Origin: Mycobacterium sp. E3198
GTDB taxonomy: Bacteria > Actinomycetota > Actinomycetes > Mycobacteriales > Mycobacteriaceae
NCBI RefSeq assembly: GCF_001667015.1
Contig: NZ_LZIS01000092.1
Coordinates: 42,371 to 106,370 of the forward strand
Direction of reading: 5' to 3'
Length of the DNA: 64,000 nucleotides
Shown here: piece after piece, positions 28,780 through 38,411 of the stretch
How positions within the stretch are numbered: the stretch's first letter is position 1
Layout: each line of letters opens with the position of its first letter
The notes under the pieces: generated by a model
What the model was told of the DNA's origin: nothing
The model's input: only the letters and a program-made list of their open reading frames with translations
The model's database searches: none
Position numbers and translations under genes: made by a program

Positions 28780-30330
28780 TCACCCCGCCGGCGCCAGCAT
28801 CCCCTTCCACCCCTCGTCGCCGGTGTTCGTCGAATTCGCAACGGAATACACCACACCGTCGGGCCCCACGACCTTGCCGCTCCGGACGTCGTAGAGCGCG
28901 GTCGGCAGCGCGCTGGGGGTGTAGACGCACGGGTTGGGCTGCTGCCCGTTGCACTGGACGGTGCCCGACCCCGGCCGCTGCAGCGGATCGCTGAGCGGCG
29001 GCGGTGTGCCCGCCAGCCGATCGGCGGGCGCCGGGTTGAGGCCGTTGTCGACCGTCGGCGCCGGGATCACCTGACCCGGCTTCACCGGTTGGTCGCAACG
29101 GGCGCCCGGCGCCGGGCAGGTGAGCAGCTGATCCGGGGCGCCGTACCACGGGTTGGTTCCCAGCGGCACGTAGGGCTCGGTGCTACGGCACTCCCGGGGG
29201 GTGGCGGCCCGCTTGCCGGGCACGTCGACGCACGGGTAATTGCGGGCTCCCCGAACCACATTCGTGGCGTCCATGGGGATCTTGCAATAGGTGCCGGCCG
29301 GCAGCGGCGCGGGGCCGGTGTCGGCCGGGGCGCGCCACTCCGATGCCGACAGGAAGCCGGTCAGGCACGGCGGCGGTTGGTTGAGCGCCAAGGCGCCGAC
29401 GCCGAGCGCCGCCTGGCCGGGCGAATTCGCGGTCACCGACTGGGCGATCGCGGCCGACTGTGGGATGAAGACCAGTGCCTGCTCGACGCCGCTGTGATAG
29501 CGCTTGAGCATGTCGATGACGACCTCGAGGTTGGCCAGCGCCTGCGGCAGCGCCTCGCGCACGTCGCCGAAGGTGGCGTTGATCTGCTCGGCGGTGGGGG
29601 CCCCGTTGGCCAGGATGCTGCGCACCGCCTGATCGCGTTCGGCGGCCTGCGCGGCCAAACTGTTCAGGTTGGCGGCCCAAAGCCGGATCCTGTCACCGGA
29701 ATTCGCCTGGCTGTCGATGATGGGCGCCGCGCGCGCGATGATGTCGTCGACGTCGTCGATGCTGCCGCGGAAATCGTGGGCGATGGCCTGGGTGGAATCG
29801 ACCAGGCGCTGCAGCGCCGGCCCGAGGCCGCCCAGGGCCTGTGACGCCTCGTATAGCAGCGAGCCGACCTTGTCTTTCGGCAGCACCGCCAATCCCCGGT
29901 TGGCGGCGTCCAGGGCCGGGCCGATCTGGCTGGGGACCGTGCTTTTGCTGATCGTCTGGCCGTTGTGCAGGTATGGGCCGCGGTTGACGGTCGAGACGAG
30001 GTCGATGTACTGCTCGCCGACCGCGGAGACCGAATGCACGTTCGCCGACGCGTCGGCCGGTATCTGGTAGCGGTTGTCGATGCTCATCGTCGCGCGTGCG
30101 CCACGCTCGGTGGGCTGCACGGCGGTGACCTTGCCGATGGTGATGCCCCGGTACGCGACGTTGGCCGTGCGATACAGGCCACCGGATTGCGGCAGTTCGG
30201 CGTAGAGCGTGTAGCGACCGACGCCGGCCAGGCTGGGCAGCCGCAGGTAATACCAGCCGAGGACCACCACCGCGGCCACCGCCACCCCGGCCAACAAGAC
30301 CAGCTGGGTTTTGATCAGGCGGGTCAACAT
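28780..30330 (-). CDS. mce2F: Mce-family protein Mce2F
   Basis: A 516-residue MCE protein, exactly the length of H37Rv Mce2F. N-terminal signal-anchor (LVLLAGVAVAAVVVLGWYY), MCE domain at about residues 38-115 (YTLYAELPQSGGLYRTANV), a long helical stretch, then a Cys/Pro-rich C-terminal tail (residues ~330-516). Six Mce proteins form the periplasmic needle of a lipid-import system. Last gene of the operon, 3 bases after mce2E. The extracytoplasmic location is inferred from the N-terminal anchor. Confidence 0.93.
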   Translation of the reverse strand: MLTRLIKTQLVLLAGVAVAAVVVLGWYYLRLPSLAGVGRYTLYAELPQSGGLYRTANVAYRGITIGKVTAVQPTERGARATMSIDNRYQIPADASANVHSVSAVGEQYIDLVSTVNRGPYLHNGQTISKSTVPSQIGPALDAANRGLAVLPKDKVGSLLYEASQALGGLGPALQRLVDSTQAIAHDFRGSIDDVDDIIARAAPIIDSQANSGDRIRLWAANLNSLAAQAAERDQAVRSILANGAPTAEQINATFGDVREALPQALANLEVVIDMLKRYHSGVEQALVFIPQSAAIAQSVTANSPGQAALGVGALALNQPPPCLTGFLSASEWRAPADTGPAPLPAGTYCKIPMDATNVVRGARNYPCVDVPGKRAATPRECRSTEPYVPLGTNPWYGAPDQLLTCPAPGARCDQPVKPGQVIPAPTVDNGLNPAPADRLAGTPPPLSDPLQRPGSGTVQCNGQQPNPCVYTPSALPTALYDVRSGKVVGPDGVVYSVANSTNTGDEGWKGMLAPAG

Positions 30331-30333
30331 CTT

Positions 30334-31464
30334 TCACTCGCCCCTTTCCACCAGCGGCCCTCCCGGGGCGTCGTTGGGGTTGGGCGTGTAGCGGACGTCC
30401 GGGATCATGGTGCGCGGGTCCCGGCCCCACGACTGCTCGAGGGCCCGCAACGCCCCGGAGAATCCGGTTCCGCTGAGCATCGCGTTGTCGAGGCTGGACA
30501 GGGTCAGGTCGAGGACTGGAGACAGGTTGACGTAGTCGCCGCGGATCACCTGATTGACGTCGTCGATGTTGAACGGCGCCGTGAGGCCCAACTTCAGCGC
30601 ACCGACCACGTACGGGGCGGCGAGGCCGAGTTGGCCCAACGGTCGCTGCAGCGACTGCAGGCTGCGCTGCAGGTTGGGCCGGGTGTCCGCCAGCGCCCCG
30701 TTGGCGACGTCGCTGAACCGTCCCAGGGCCTCGGTGGCGTCGGCGAACAGGGTGCGGGTGTCGGCGAAATGCTGGATCAACGGCGGTAGGTCGGTGAGCA
30801 GGCGGTCCAGCGTGTCGTTGTGATTGGCGACGACGGTCAGCAGCCGGTTGGTCGAATCGATCGCGCGGGTGAGGTCGTCGCGTTGGCGGTTCAGCTCGGC
30901 GGTGAATGTGTCGAGGCGCCTGAGGAATTCGCGGATCTGGTCGGCGTGGCCGTCGAGGATGTTGACGACCTCGGTCTGGATTGCGTCCAGGTTCGCGATG
31001 CCGCCGCCGTTGAGGATCACCGCGACGCTGGCCAGCGTCCGCTCCACGGTCGGATAGGCCGACGAGTTCCGCAGGCCGATGGTGTCGCCGCTCCGCAACA
31101 CCTGCGGCGACGGGTCTTTCGGCGCGGCGAGCTCGACGTGCTGGGTGCCCAGCAGGCTGGTCTGGCCGATCTTGGCGGTCGCATTCGCCGGTAGTCGCAC
31201 GCCCGGATCGAGGTCCAGTGTCAGCGTGGCGATCCAGTTCTTCAGGGCGATGGCCCGTACCGTGCCGACCCACACGTCGGCGACGCGCACCCGGCTGTTG
31301 GTGTTGAGCGCCAGCGTGTCCGGCATCTGCACGTAGATCGTCAGGTGGTCGGCACCAGTGCCGTGGCCCACGGGGAGCGGTACGTTGGCGATGCCCCGCC
31401 AACCGCACGACGTGAGCATCGTCGCGGTCAACGCGGCGGCCAGGCCGCGCCTCACGCGCCTCAC
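30334..31464 (-). CDS. mce2E: Mce-family lipoprotein Mce2E (LprL)
   Basis: A 376-residue lipoprotein. The signal peptide RRGLAAALTATMLTSC ends in a lipobox with Cys20, the E-position hallmark of mce operons. An MCE domain (about 35-115, DHLTIYVQMPDTLALN) and a helical needle region follow. The GTG at 31464 is chosen as start because it overlaps the mce2D stop (GTGA) and places the lipobox correctly; the longer open frame upstream would bury it. Acts with Mce2A-D and F. Confidence 0.92.
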   Translation of the reverse strand: MRRVRRGLAAALTATMLTSCGWRGIANVPLPVGHGTGADHLTIYVQMPDTLALNTNSRVRVADVWVGTVRAIALKNWIATLTLDLDPGVRLPANATAKIGQTSLLGTQHVELAAPKDPSPQVLRSGDTIGLRNSSAYPTVERTLASVAVILNGGGIANLDAIQTEVVNILDGHADQIREFLRRLDTFTAELNRQRDDLTRAIDSTNRLLTVVANHNDTLDRLLTDLPPLIQHFADTRTLFADATEALGRFSDVANGALADTRPNLQRSLQSLQRPLGQLGLAAPYVVGALKLGLTAPFNIDDVNQVIRGDYVNLSPVLDLTLSSLDNAMLSGTGFSGALRALEQSWGRDPRTMIPDVRYTPNPNDAPGGPLVERGE

Positions 31465-32960
31465 TGGGCCGGCCCCGGGCGCGCCGGCTGCGGATACCAC
31501 GGCGGCGGAAGCGGATTCGACTCGTCATAGGAGTCCGGAGACCCCGGCAGGTTGGTCGCCGGCGGCGGTGGCGCGATGTCCGGCCCACCCATCAGCTCGG
31601 CCAGCGAGTCCGGGGTCAGCATGTTGGCCGTGAACGCCTGGACTTCGGTGCCCTGCATCCCCGGCGCGACGACCCAGCCCGGCTCGTGGTTGCCGTGCGA
31701 AAAGGGTGTGTCGCGCGAAAAGATCCCCGGGACGGTGGTGTCCTTGTATCCCGGCGGCGGGCGCAGCCGCTCCTCGGAGTAGGCCACCTCCTTGGGCAGG
31801 GCGGCCGCCGAGTTGAACGGGTTCAGGCCCGCCGGAATGTAATTGAACTTGATGGCGTCCAGTACCGGCGCCAGGTACTGCGCGCACAGCTCGGCCGAGT
31901 CCTGATAGCCCAGCCTGCTGCCGGCCTGGATCGCGCTGCAGATGAAATGCATGGGGTTGGCGAAGTTCGGGAACGCGAACAAGCCCACCAGCGAGCTGTG
32001 CAGGGGGTGGTACAGGTTGTTGAAGTTGCCCGCGAAGGTGGGCAGCACGTGCAGCGCGGTTTCCAGGCCGTCCCGCGTCTCGGGTTGCAGGAGCGTGGTG
32101 GTCGCGTCGGCGAGGTTGCCCACGTCGTGGGTCAGCGCGGACCGGTTGTCCTCGAGGAACTTTCGGGCCGTCGCGAGCACGTCGTCGAGGCGGGTGACCG
32201 TGTCGGCCACGTCATGGTCGGACCTGGTGAACCAGCCGGTGAACTCGGCCAGGTTGTCGTTGAGCGCGACGAACTGCTGATCGTTCTGATAGAGCGCGCT
32301 GACGAACTGGGCCAGGCTTCGCGTGATCGCGACGAAGTCGCCGCGGCCCTCGTTGAGCGCGGTCAGCGCTTTGGACAGGTTGGTCAGGGTTTCGTTGACC
32401 TGCTTGCCTTTTCCGGCCAGGTTGTCCGCGGCCGATTCGATGACGTCGCCGAACGGCCCCCTCGGCTGCTGGGGTGTCGGGCCGAGCTGGCGCAGGATCC
32501 CGTTGATGGAGTCGCGCAGCTGGTCCCATTCGACGGGCACCTGGGTGCGCTCGATCGGGATGACCGCGCCGTCGCTCAGCACCGGCCCGCCGGTGTAGGG
32601 CGGTGACAGCTGGATCGTGCGCGAGGCCACCAGGCTGGGGTTGAGAATGGACGCGGTCGCCGTGGCGGGTACTTTGTAGGAGTTGTTGTAGTGCAAAGTG
32701 ACTCGCATCTTGTCGCCCGCCGGCTCGATCTTGTCGATCGAGCCGACGCGTACGCCCATGATCTGAACTTTGTCCCCCGGGTACAGCGCCAGGGTCTCGG
32801 AGAAATAGGCGACGACGGTCGTGGTGGTCAGCTTGCGGTACAGCTGCGCCCCGGCGGCAAGGCCGGTGAGGACGAACACCGCCGACAGCGCCGCGACGAG
32901 CACCGCCCTGCCGGACACTTTCGGCAGCCGGAGGTTGCGGATGTCGAAGATCGTGCTCAT
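31461..32960 (-). CDS. mce2D: Mce-family protein Mce2D
   Basis: A 499-residue MCE protein (H37Rv about 508). N-terminal anchor AVLVAALSAVFVLTGLAAGA, MCE domain at about 45-125 (VVAYFSETLALYPGDKVQIM), long helical domain (ITRSLAQFVSALYQNDQQF), and a Pro-rich C-terminus ending WYPQPARPGPAQ. ATG overlaps the mce2C stop by 4 bases and the stop overlaps the mce2E GTG, so translation is coupled on both sides. Confidence 0.93.
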   Translation of the reverse strand: MSTIFDIRNLRLPKVSGRAVLVAALSAVFVLTGLAAGAQLYRKLTTTTVVAYFSETLALYPGDKVQIMGVRVGSIDKIEPAGDKMRVTLHYNNSYKVPATATASILNPSLVASRTIQLSPPYTGGPVLSDGAVIPIERTQVPVEWDQLRDSINGILRQLGPTPQQPRGPFGDVIESAADNLAGKGKQVNETLTNLSKALTALNEGRGDFVAITRSLAQFVSALYQNDQQFVALNDNLAEFTGWFTRSDHDVADTVTRLDDVLATARKFLEDNRSALTHDVGNLADATTTLLQPETRDGLETALHVLPTFAGNFNNLYHPLHSSLVGLFAFPNFANPMHFICSAIQAGSRLGYQDSAELCAQYLAPVLDAIKFNYIPAGLNPFNSAAALPKEVAYSEERLRPPPGYKDTTVPGIFSRDTPFSHGNHEPGWVVAPGMQGTEVQAFTANMLTPDSLAELMGGPDIAPPPPATNLPGSPDSYDESNPLPPPWYPQPARPGPAQ

Positions 32961-34507
32961 CGGGTGCTCCCGCCTGTCCCGTCGGGCGTGACGAATGGGG
33001 CCGGCAGTTGCGGACCGGGTCCCGGTGGCGCCGCCGGCCCGGCGGGCAGACCCGGCGCCAACGTCGACGGTGGCGGGGTCGGGCCGGCCGGCTGCAGGTT
33101 CTCGGTGCGCGCGCCGGGCGGCGCGTGCGCCGGCAACGGCACCGGGGTGCCGGGAAGGCTCGGCGGCGCCTCGCCGGGCCGGCCCGCGCTCGGCACCCCC
33201 GGTGTCGGCGGCGGCCCCTGGGGATTGGGTGGCGACGTCTGCACGTCGAGGGGCGCGGGGAAGCCACCGGGCACCGGGCCGAACGGTCCCTGCCCGGAAA
33301 GCGCGCACGGCAACGGATTCGCGGGCCGCGGCGGGCTGTCCGCGGCGGGGGTGTAGGAGCACGGCGTTCCCGGCGGCACGGCCGGCTGCGGGTGATCGGG
33401 GGTGCCCTCCCGCACCGGCGGCGCCGGCGGCGGCGCGCCGTTGGGAAGCCGGGTGCCGTTGGGGTCGGGCCACCGGAACGCCGGCAAGCCCGCGCTGCGC
33501 CAGAAGTTCTCCGGGTCGATGCCGCGCTTCTTGAACGCGGCGTCGACCCACGGCTGGAGCATCTGGGGCGGCAGGAGATTCGCGACCATCGCCTTGAAGT
33601 ACGGCCCGGAGGCGACGGCCTCGGTCAGCGACGCGGTGTACCGGCTGAGCAGGACCAGCACATCGGCCAGTTCCTTTTTGCGCTTGACCAATTCGTCGCT
33701 GACCGTGCCTAACTGCTGCAGCACATGGTGGGCGTTGGGGTTTTCCTTGATCAGGGCGGACACCTCAGCGGACACCGAGGACACGTTGCTCAGCAGCACG
33801 CTCAGCGCCTGGCTGCGCTGCCGGAACGCGCCCAGCAGCGTGTTGGCATTGACCAGCAACCCGTCGACCTGTTCGCTGCGGTCGCCCAGCACCCGGGCGA
33901 CCTTGTCCGCGTTGGCCAGTAGCTGCTTGATCTGGTCGTCGCGATGGCCGATGGTCTGGGAGAATTTGGCGACCCCGTCGAGGGCGGCGCTCAGGTGCGG
34001 GGCGGTCTGATCGAACGTCTCGGACAAGACGTTCAGCGACCGCTTGACGACATCGATGTTCCAGTCCGTCGCCGCCTTCGTGACGTCGACGAACGCGTCG
34101 TAGATCTGGTAGGGCGTGGTGGTCTGGCCGGACGGGAGAATGCCGTTGGGCCGCAGGGCATCCGCGCCACGGTTGTCGATCGCCATGTTCTTGCGGCCGA
34201 GGAAGGTGTCGGTGCGGATCGCCGCGCGGCTGGCCGTCCCGATCGTCCGACCGGGCAGCGAGAAGCCGATCAGGACCTTGTCGCCGCGGATGGCCAGCGA
34301 ACGGACCAGGCCGATGTTCACCCCCGCGATCTCCACCTTGTCGCCCGCGCTGATGCCGCCGGAGTCGGTGAATTGCGCGTAGTAGGTGGGCGTGGCGAAC
34401 AGCATCGGCACGCTGGTGAAGCTCTGCCCCACGCCGACCGCGAGCGTGGTGACCAGCGCGCCCATCAGGCCGACGCGGGTGCGGTTGAACTCGGTCAGCG
34501 TTCTCAT
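32957..34507 (-). CDS. mce2C: Mce-family protein Mce2C
   Basis: A 516-residue MCE protein. Signal-anchor at residues ~11-33 (VGLMGALVTTLAVGVGQSF), MCE domain (~38-115, TYYAQFTDSGGISAGDKVEI), helical domain to ~340, then ~170 residues of low-complexity Pro/Gly-rich tail. The tail makes it longer than H37Rv Mce2C (about 481). ATG overlaps mce2B stop, ATGA. The Pro-rich tail is likely disordered or cell-wall spanning. Confidence 0.92.
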   Translation of the reverse strand: MRTLTEFNRTRVGLMGALVTTLAVGVGQSFTSVPMLFATPTYYAQFTDSGGISAGDKVEIAGVNIGLVRSLAIRGDKVLIGFSLPGRTIGTASRAAIRTDTFLGRKNMAIDNRGADALRPNGILPSGQTTTPYQIYDAFVDVTKAATDWNIDVVKRSLNVLSETFDQTAPHLSAALDGVAKFSQTIGHRDDQIKQLLANADKVARVLGDRSEQVDGLLVNANTLLGAFRQRSQALSVLLSNVSSVSAEVSALIKENPNAHHVLQQLGTVSDELVKRKKELADVLVLLSRYTASLTEAVASGPYFKAMVANLLPPQMLQPWVDAAFKKRGIDPENFWRSAGLPAFRWPDPNGTRLPNGAPPPAPPVREGTPDHPQPAVPPGTPCSYTPAADSPPRPANPLPCALSGQGPFGPVPGGFPAPLDVQTSPPNPQGPPPTPGVPSAGRPGEAPPSLPGTPVPLPAHAPPGARTENLQPAGPTPPPSTLAPGLPAGPAAPPGPGPQLPAPFVTPDGTGGSTR

Positions 34508-35535
34508 TGCGGCGTGCACCTTCCGGTCGGCTGCCCGAGGAGCTTGATGGTGCGCACCGGGCCGCCGGGCTGTAGTCCGTCGACCTTGATGGAGATGTCG
34601 CACAGGTAGAAGTTGTAGAAGTCGCCGTAGATGCCACCGGCGCGGCCGATGACGCGGAACGCGCCCGGCAGTTTGGCCAGCACGTCGTCGAGCGTCGGCA
34701 GGTCGTCGATGAGCGACTGCGAGATGACCTCGAGGTGCCCAAAGGTGGTGTGCAGCAACGGCCGGTCCTCGGCCAGCAGGTCGGCCAGGGTGCCGGCGGC
34801 GTCGCTGATGTGTGCCGCCGCCGCGGCCAGCGGATCGGCCCGGTTCTTCAGCCCGGTGATCAGCAGCTCCAGGTTGTCGACCGTCCGGTCGAACTCCTTC
34901 TGGTGCTTGGCGGTCGTCGCCAGCACGGTGTTCAGGTTGGTGATCACCTCGCCGATCGCCCGGTCGCGGTCGGCCAGCGAGGCGGTCAGGGCCGCGGTCT
35001 GGTCGAGGATGTCGTTGATCGTGGCGCCCTGCCCCTGGAAGACGGTGATGATCGACTGGGCGATGCTGTTGACCTTGTCCGGATCCAGCGCCTTGAAAAG
35101 GGGCCGGAATCCGCCGATCAGGGCGTCGAGATCGAGCGCCGGCCGGGTGTGCTCGAGCGGAATCATGCCACCGGGCGCCAGCCGCTGGCCGCTGTCGCCG
35201 CGGGTGAGCTCCAGGTAGCGGTCGCCGATCAGGTTCAGGTAACGGATCGACGCGGTCGTCGCCCGGTCCAATGGGAGCGAGCGATCCACGTTGAAGTCGA
35301 CCAACACTCGCGCGTCACCGTCGATCAGCGTCACCTTGGCGACCTTGCCGACCTCCACGCCCGACGCGCGGACGAACTGGCCCGCCCGCAGCCCGCTCAC
35401 ATCGGTGAACACCGCGGAGTACCCGGTGGTGCGTTCGAATCGCACCTGGCCGAACACGACGATGATCATCACGGTGAACGTGGCCAGCACCAACCAGAAG
35501 ATGCCGAGTTTGATGGCGGTGCCGGTGGTTCTCAT
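34504..35535 (-). CDS. mce2B: Mce-family protein Mce2B, full length
   Basis: A 343-residue MCE protein. Anchor IKLGIFWLVLATFTVMIIVV, MCE domain (~38-118, YSAVFTDVSGLRAGQFVRAS) and an uninterrupted helical domain ending CDISIKVDGLQPGG...GRCTPQ. In H37Rv the corresponding gene is annotated as two pieces (Rv0590 of 275 aa and Rv0590A), so the copy here appears to be the intact ancestral form. ATG overlaps the mce2A stop; its stop overlaps mce2C. Confidence 0.93.
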   Translation of the reverse strand: MRTTGTAIKLGIFWLVLATFTVMIIVVFGQVRFERTTGYSAVFTDVSGLRAGQFVRASGVEVGKVAKVTLIDGDARVLVDFNVDRSLPLDRATTASIRYLNLIGDRYLELTRGDSGQRLAPGGMIPLEHTRPALDLDALIGGFRPLFKALDPDKVNSIAQSIITVFQGQGATINDILDQTAALTASLADRDRAIGEVITNLNTVLATTAKHQKEFDRTVDNLELLITGLKNRADPLAAAAAHISDAAGTLADLLAEDRPLLHTTFGHLEVISQSLIDDLPTLDDVLAKLPGAFRVIGRAGGIYGDFYNFYLCDISIKVDGLQPGGPVRTIKLLGQPTGRCTPQ

Positions 35536-36737
35536 GGGTTGATCGTGTTCTCCCCGTATTGGCGCCCCCAGACGTATTCGACCGCCAGCGGCTGGCCGAG
35601 TTCCAGGTGGTTGTACGGCGCGAGGCTGGCACCGGTGTCCATCACCAGATACGGCGCCGGCCACAAGTCGTGGGTGATCTTCTGCCAGCAGCCCGGCCGC
35701 CCGCCGGGGCCGCCGCGCGCGTTCACCCGCGGCAGGTTGTCGGGATAGACGTAGGGATTGGGCGCCCCGATGAGCGATCCGGCGGCCGACAGCGAATAGC
35801 CGTTGCCGCCGGCCGCTTTCGCGACTTCCGGCGCGGCGTCGTGAAAGTTGCGGATCGTGCAGAGAATCTCGGGGCTATAGGTGTCGAGCAGTTCGGCGGT
35901 GGGCACCAGATCGGCTGCACCGCGCGCCAGGTACGGCCCGCCCCTGGCGAAGACGTCTTCGCCGGTGCGGGCCACACTCACCGCCGCCAACAGCGCGGCG
36001 TCCAGGTCGCGCTGTTGGCGGGTCAGCGTGCGCGCGACGGTCAGCGCGTTGCGCAGAAAGTCCCACAGATCGGGCGAGGCGCCGGTGTATACGTCGGCCA
36101 GGTCCGCCAGGCGTCGCACGTCGTACCGGATCTGCGGCATCCGCGGATTCAACCGCGCCAGAATCTCGTTGCCGTTGACGATCGACTGACCGAACTTGCC
36201 CCCGAGCCCGTTCAGCGCCTGCGCCAGCGCCGACAACGTCGAGTTGAGCTCGATCGGATCCACCTTCTCGGAGATCGAGGTGACGGTCTCGAAAAGCGTG
36301 TTGAACTCGGTGGTCACCGAGCGCACGTCGATCACGTCGTGCGGCGAGATGCGCCGCGGCGCTGGATTTTCCGGCGAGACCAGCGAAACGTACTTGTTGC
36401 CGAATAGGGTGGCCGCCTCGATGTTGGCCACCACGTTGGCCGGAATCAGGCTCAGGTAGCTCGGATTCACGTCCAGCGTCAGCCTGGCCGCCGGCCTGCC
36501 GTCGCGCTCCATCTCCGAGATGCCGGCGACCCGGCCGATCACCACCCCGTTGAAGGTGACCTTCGAACCGGGCTCCATCACCAGCCCCGCCCGCGACGCC
36601 ACCATGGTCAGCTCCGTCTTCGGCGTGAAGTCGCCCCGAAACTGCTTGTACACCAGCACCAGCACCAGCCCGCAGACCAACAGCAGTGCGGCGCCCTCGA
36701 CGTACACCCACGCGCGTCGGTTCTTCCGGGTCGCCAT
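35532..36737 (-). CDS. mce2A: Mce-family protein Mce2A
   Basis: A 401-residue MCE protein (H37Rv 404). Basic N-terminus (MATRKNRRAW), anchor YVEGAALLLVCGLVLVLVY, MCE domain (~38-118, LTMVASRAGLVMEPGSKVTF) and a helical domain. It starts 5 bases after the yrbE2B stop, and its stop overlaps mce2B by 4 bases. The order yrbE-yrbE-mceA-F is the canonical mce layout. Confidence 0.94.
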   Translation of the reverse strand: MATRKNRRAWVYVEGAALLLVCGLVLVLVYKQFRGDFTPKTELTMVASRAGLVMEPGSKVTFNGVVIGRVAGISEMERDGRPAARLTLDVNPSYLSLIPANVVANIEAATLFGNKYVSLVSPENPAPRRISPHDVIDVRSVTTEFNTLFETVTSISEKVDPIELNSTLSALAQALNGLGGKFGQSIVNGNEILARLNPRMPQIRYDVRRLADLADVYTGASPDLWDFLRNALTVARTLTRQQRDLDAALLAAVSVARTGEDVFARGGPYLARGAADLVPTAELLDTYSPEILCTIRNFHDAAPEVAKAAGGNGYSLSAAGSLIGAPNPYVYPDNLPRVNARGGPGGRPGCWQKITHDLWPAPYLVMDTGASLAPYNHLELGQPLAVEYVWGRQYGENTINP

Positions 36738-36742
36738 GGCCG

Positions 36743-37612
36743 TTACACCGTGAGGTTGAAGTTGGGGTCCACGCCGTAGAGCGCCAACTGGGCCAGCAGG
36801 ACGACGACGACCACCGAAACCAGCGAGAAGCGCATCGATCGACCGACCGCCTGGCCGACGCCGACCGGGCCGCCGCTGGCGGTGTAGCCGTAGTAGCAAT
36901 GCGTGATCATCACCACGACCGCGATGATGACGACCTCGACCACCGACCAGCCCACGTCCTCGGGGCGCAGGAAGGTGCGGAAGTAGTGCTCGTACGTGCC
37001 GTTGGACTGCCCGTAGAACACCGTCGTGACGACCTGGCCCGACGTGAATGCCATGTCGAGCGCCAGCGCGTACAGCGGCACGATCACCGCCAGCCCGCCG
37101 AGGATCCGAGTGGAGACCAGAAACGAGATCGACTTGATGCCCATGACTTCCAGCGCGTCGATCTCCTCGCTGATCCGCATGGCGCCCAGCTGGGCGGTCG
37201 CGCCGGCGCCGACCGTGGCGGCGAGCGTGACGCCGGCGACGATCGGCGCGGCGACGCGCGTGTTGGCCAGCGCGGCAAAGAATCCCGTGAACGCCTCGAC
37301 ACCGATGTTGCCCAGCGACGCGAAGCCCTGGATCGCGATCAGCGAGCCGCCGGACAGCGTCACAAAGCCGATGATCGCGACCGTGCCGCCGACGACGGCC
37401 ATCGCGCCGGTGCCCATGCCGATCTCGGCGATGAGCCGCAGCGTCTCCCGCCGGTACCGGCGCAACGCCCACCCGATCTCCCCGATGCTGAGCCGGGTGA
37501 ACCTGGCGAAAACCCCGACCTGCCAGAGCCTTCGGGCGGTGCCGCCGCCGTAGCGGGTGAGGCCGGCGACCGTTCGCGGGTAGCGGGCGCGCAGGATGGT
37601 TCCCGTCGACAT
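36743..37612 (-). CDS. yrbE2B: Mce-associated ABC permease YrbE2B
   Basis: A 289-residue MlaE/YrbE permease with about five or six membrane spans. The [21 protein letters not shown] segment contains the conserved EExDAL motif that contacts the ATPase (MceG/Mkl, encoded elsewhere). It pairs with YrbE2A to form the inner-membrane channel of the Mce2 importer. It starts 1 base after the yrbE2A stop and is followed 5 bases later by mce2A. Confidence 0.95.
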   Translation of the reverse strand: MSTGTILRARYPRTVAGLTRYGGGTARRLWQVGVFARFTRLSIGEIGWALRRYRRETLRLIAEIGMGTGAMAVVGGTVAIIGFVTLSGGSLIAIQGFASLGNIGVEAFTGFFAALANTRVAAPIVAGVTLAATVGAGATAQLGAMRISEEIDALEVMGIKSISFLVSTRILGGLAVIVPLYALALDMAFTSGQVVTTVFYGQSNGTYEHYFRTFLRPEDVGWSVVEVVIIAVVVMITHCYYGYTASGGPVGVGQAVGRSMRFSLVSVVVVVLLAQLALYGVDPNFNLTV

Positions 37613-37613
37613 G

Positions 37614-38411
37614 TCAGCGGCCCGTCCCGAACCGCACGCCGATCGTGGTCAGCACCACGTTGACGGCGAACAGCGCGATCACGCACAACACCAGCGTCTC
37701 GTTGACGGCGATGCCCACACCCTTGGGACCGCCCTTGGTGGTCAGCCCGCGGTAGCAGCCGACCAGGCCGGCGATCGTTCCGAACGTGGCCGACTTGACC
37801 ACCGAGATGATCACCTCGGGCAGGCCGGTGACCAGGGTCAGGGTGCTGACGTAGGCGCCGGCCGAAATGTGTTGGATGTAAACGCCGAAAACGAACCCGC
37901 CGACCAGCCCGATGGTGATCACCGCGCCGTTGAGCAGGGTGGCGACGATGGTCGCCGCGACGACGCGGGGCACCACCAGCCGGTGGATCGGGTCGATGCC
38001 GAGCACCTCCAGCGCGTCGATCTCCTCGCGGATCGTGCGGGCGCCCAGGTCGGCGCAGATCGCGGTGGATCCGGCCCCGGCGATCACCAGCACGGTGGTC
38101 AGCGGCCCCAACTGGGTGACCGCGCCCAGCGCCGCGCCCGCGCCGGAGATGTCGGCGGCGCCGAACTCGGCCAGCAGGATGTTGAGCGTGAAGATGATGA
38201 GCACGGTCAGCGGGATCGCGACCGCGAGCGTGGGCAACAACGAGACGTTCGTGATGAACCAGCCCTGCTCGATCGTCTCGCGCCACTGGAAGGGGCTCCG
38301 GAACAACGCCTTTCCGGTCAGCACGCAGGTGCGGAAGAACCCGCCGATCGCGTCGATCCCGGGCTGGACCTGGCCGCGCAGATAGTTGGTGATCACGGTG
38401 TGGGCGCTCAT
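37614..38411 (-). CDS. yrbE2A: Mce-associated ABC permease YrbE2A
   Basis: A 265-residue MlaE/YrbE permease. The [14 protein letters not shown] motif is conserved, as is the C-terminal [20 protein letters not shown] span. Start at 38411 overlaps the stop of mce2R by 4 bases (ATGA), so regulator and transporter are translationally coupled, and the long open frame upstream is not family-like. H37Rv YrbE2A is 265 residues. Confidence 0.94.
   Translation of the reverse strand: MSAHTVITNYLRGQVQPGIDAIGGFFRTCVLTGKALFRSPFQWRETIEQGWFITNVSLLPTLAVAIPLTVLIIFTLNILLAEFGAADISGAGAALGAVTQLGPLTTVLVIAGAGSTAICADLGARTIREEIDALEVLGIDPIHRLVVPRVVAATIVATLLNGAVITIGLVGGFVFGVYIQHISAGAYVSTLTLVTGLPEVIISVVKSATFGTIAGLVGCYRGLTTKGGPKGVGIAVNETLVLCVIALFAVNVVLTTIGVRFGTGR

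Noticed and set aside
29693..31588. A 631-codon alternative minus-strand frame over mce2E/mce2F
   Set aside because: A same-strand frame-shifted shadow; Arg/Pro/Gln-rich with no MCE domain, lipobox or membrane span.
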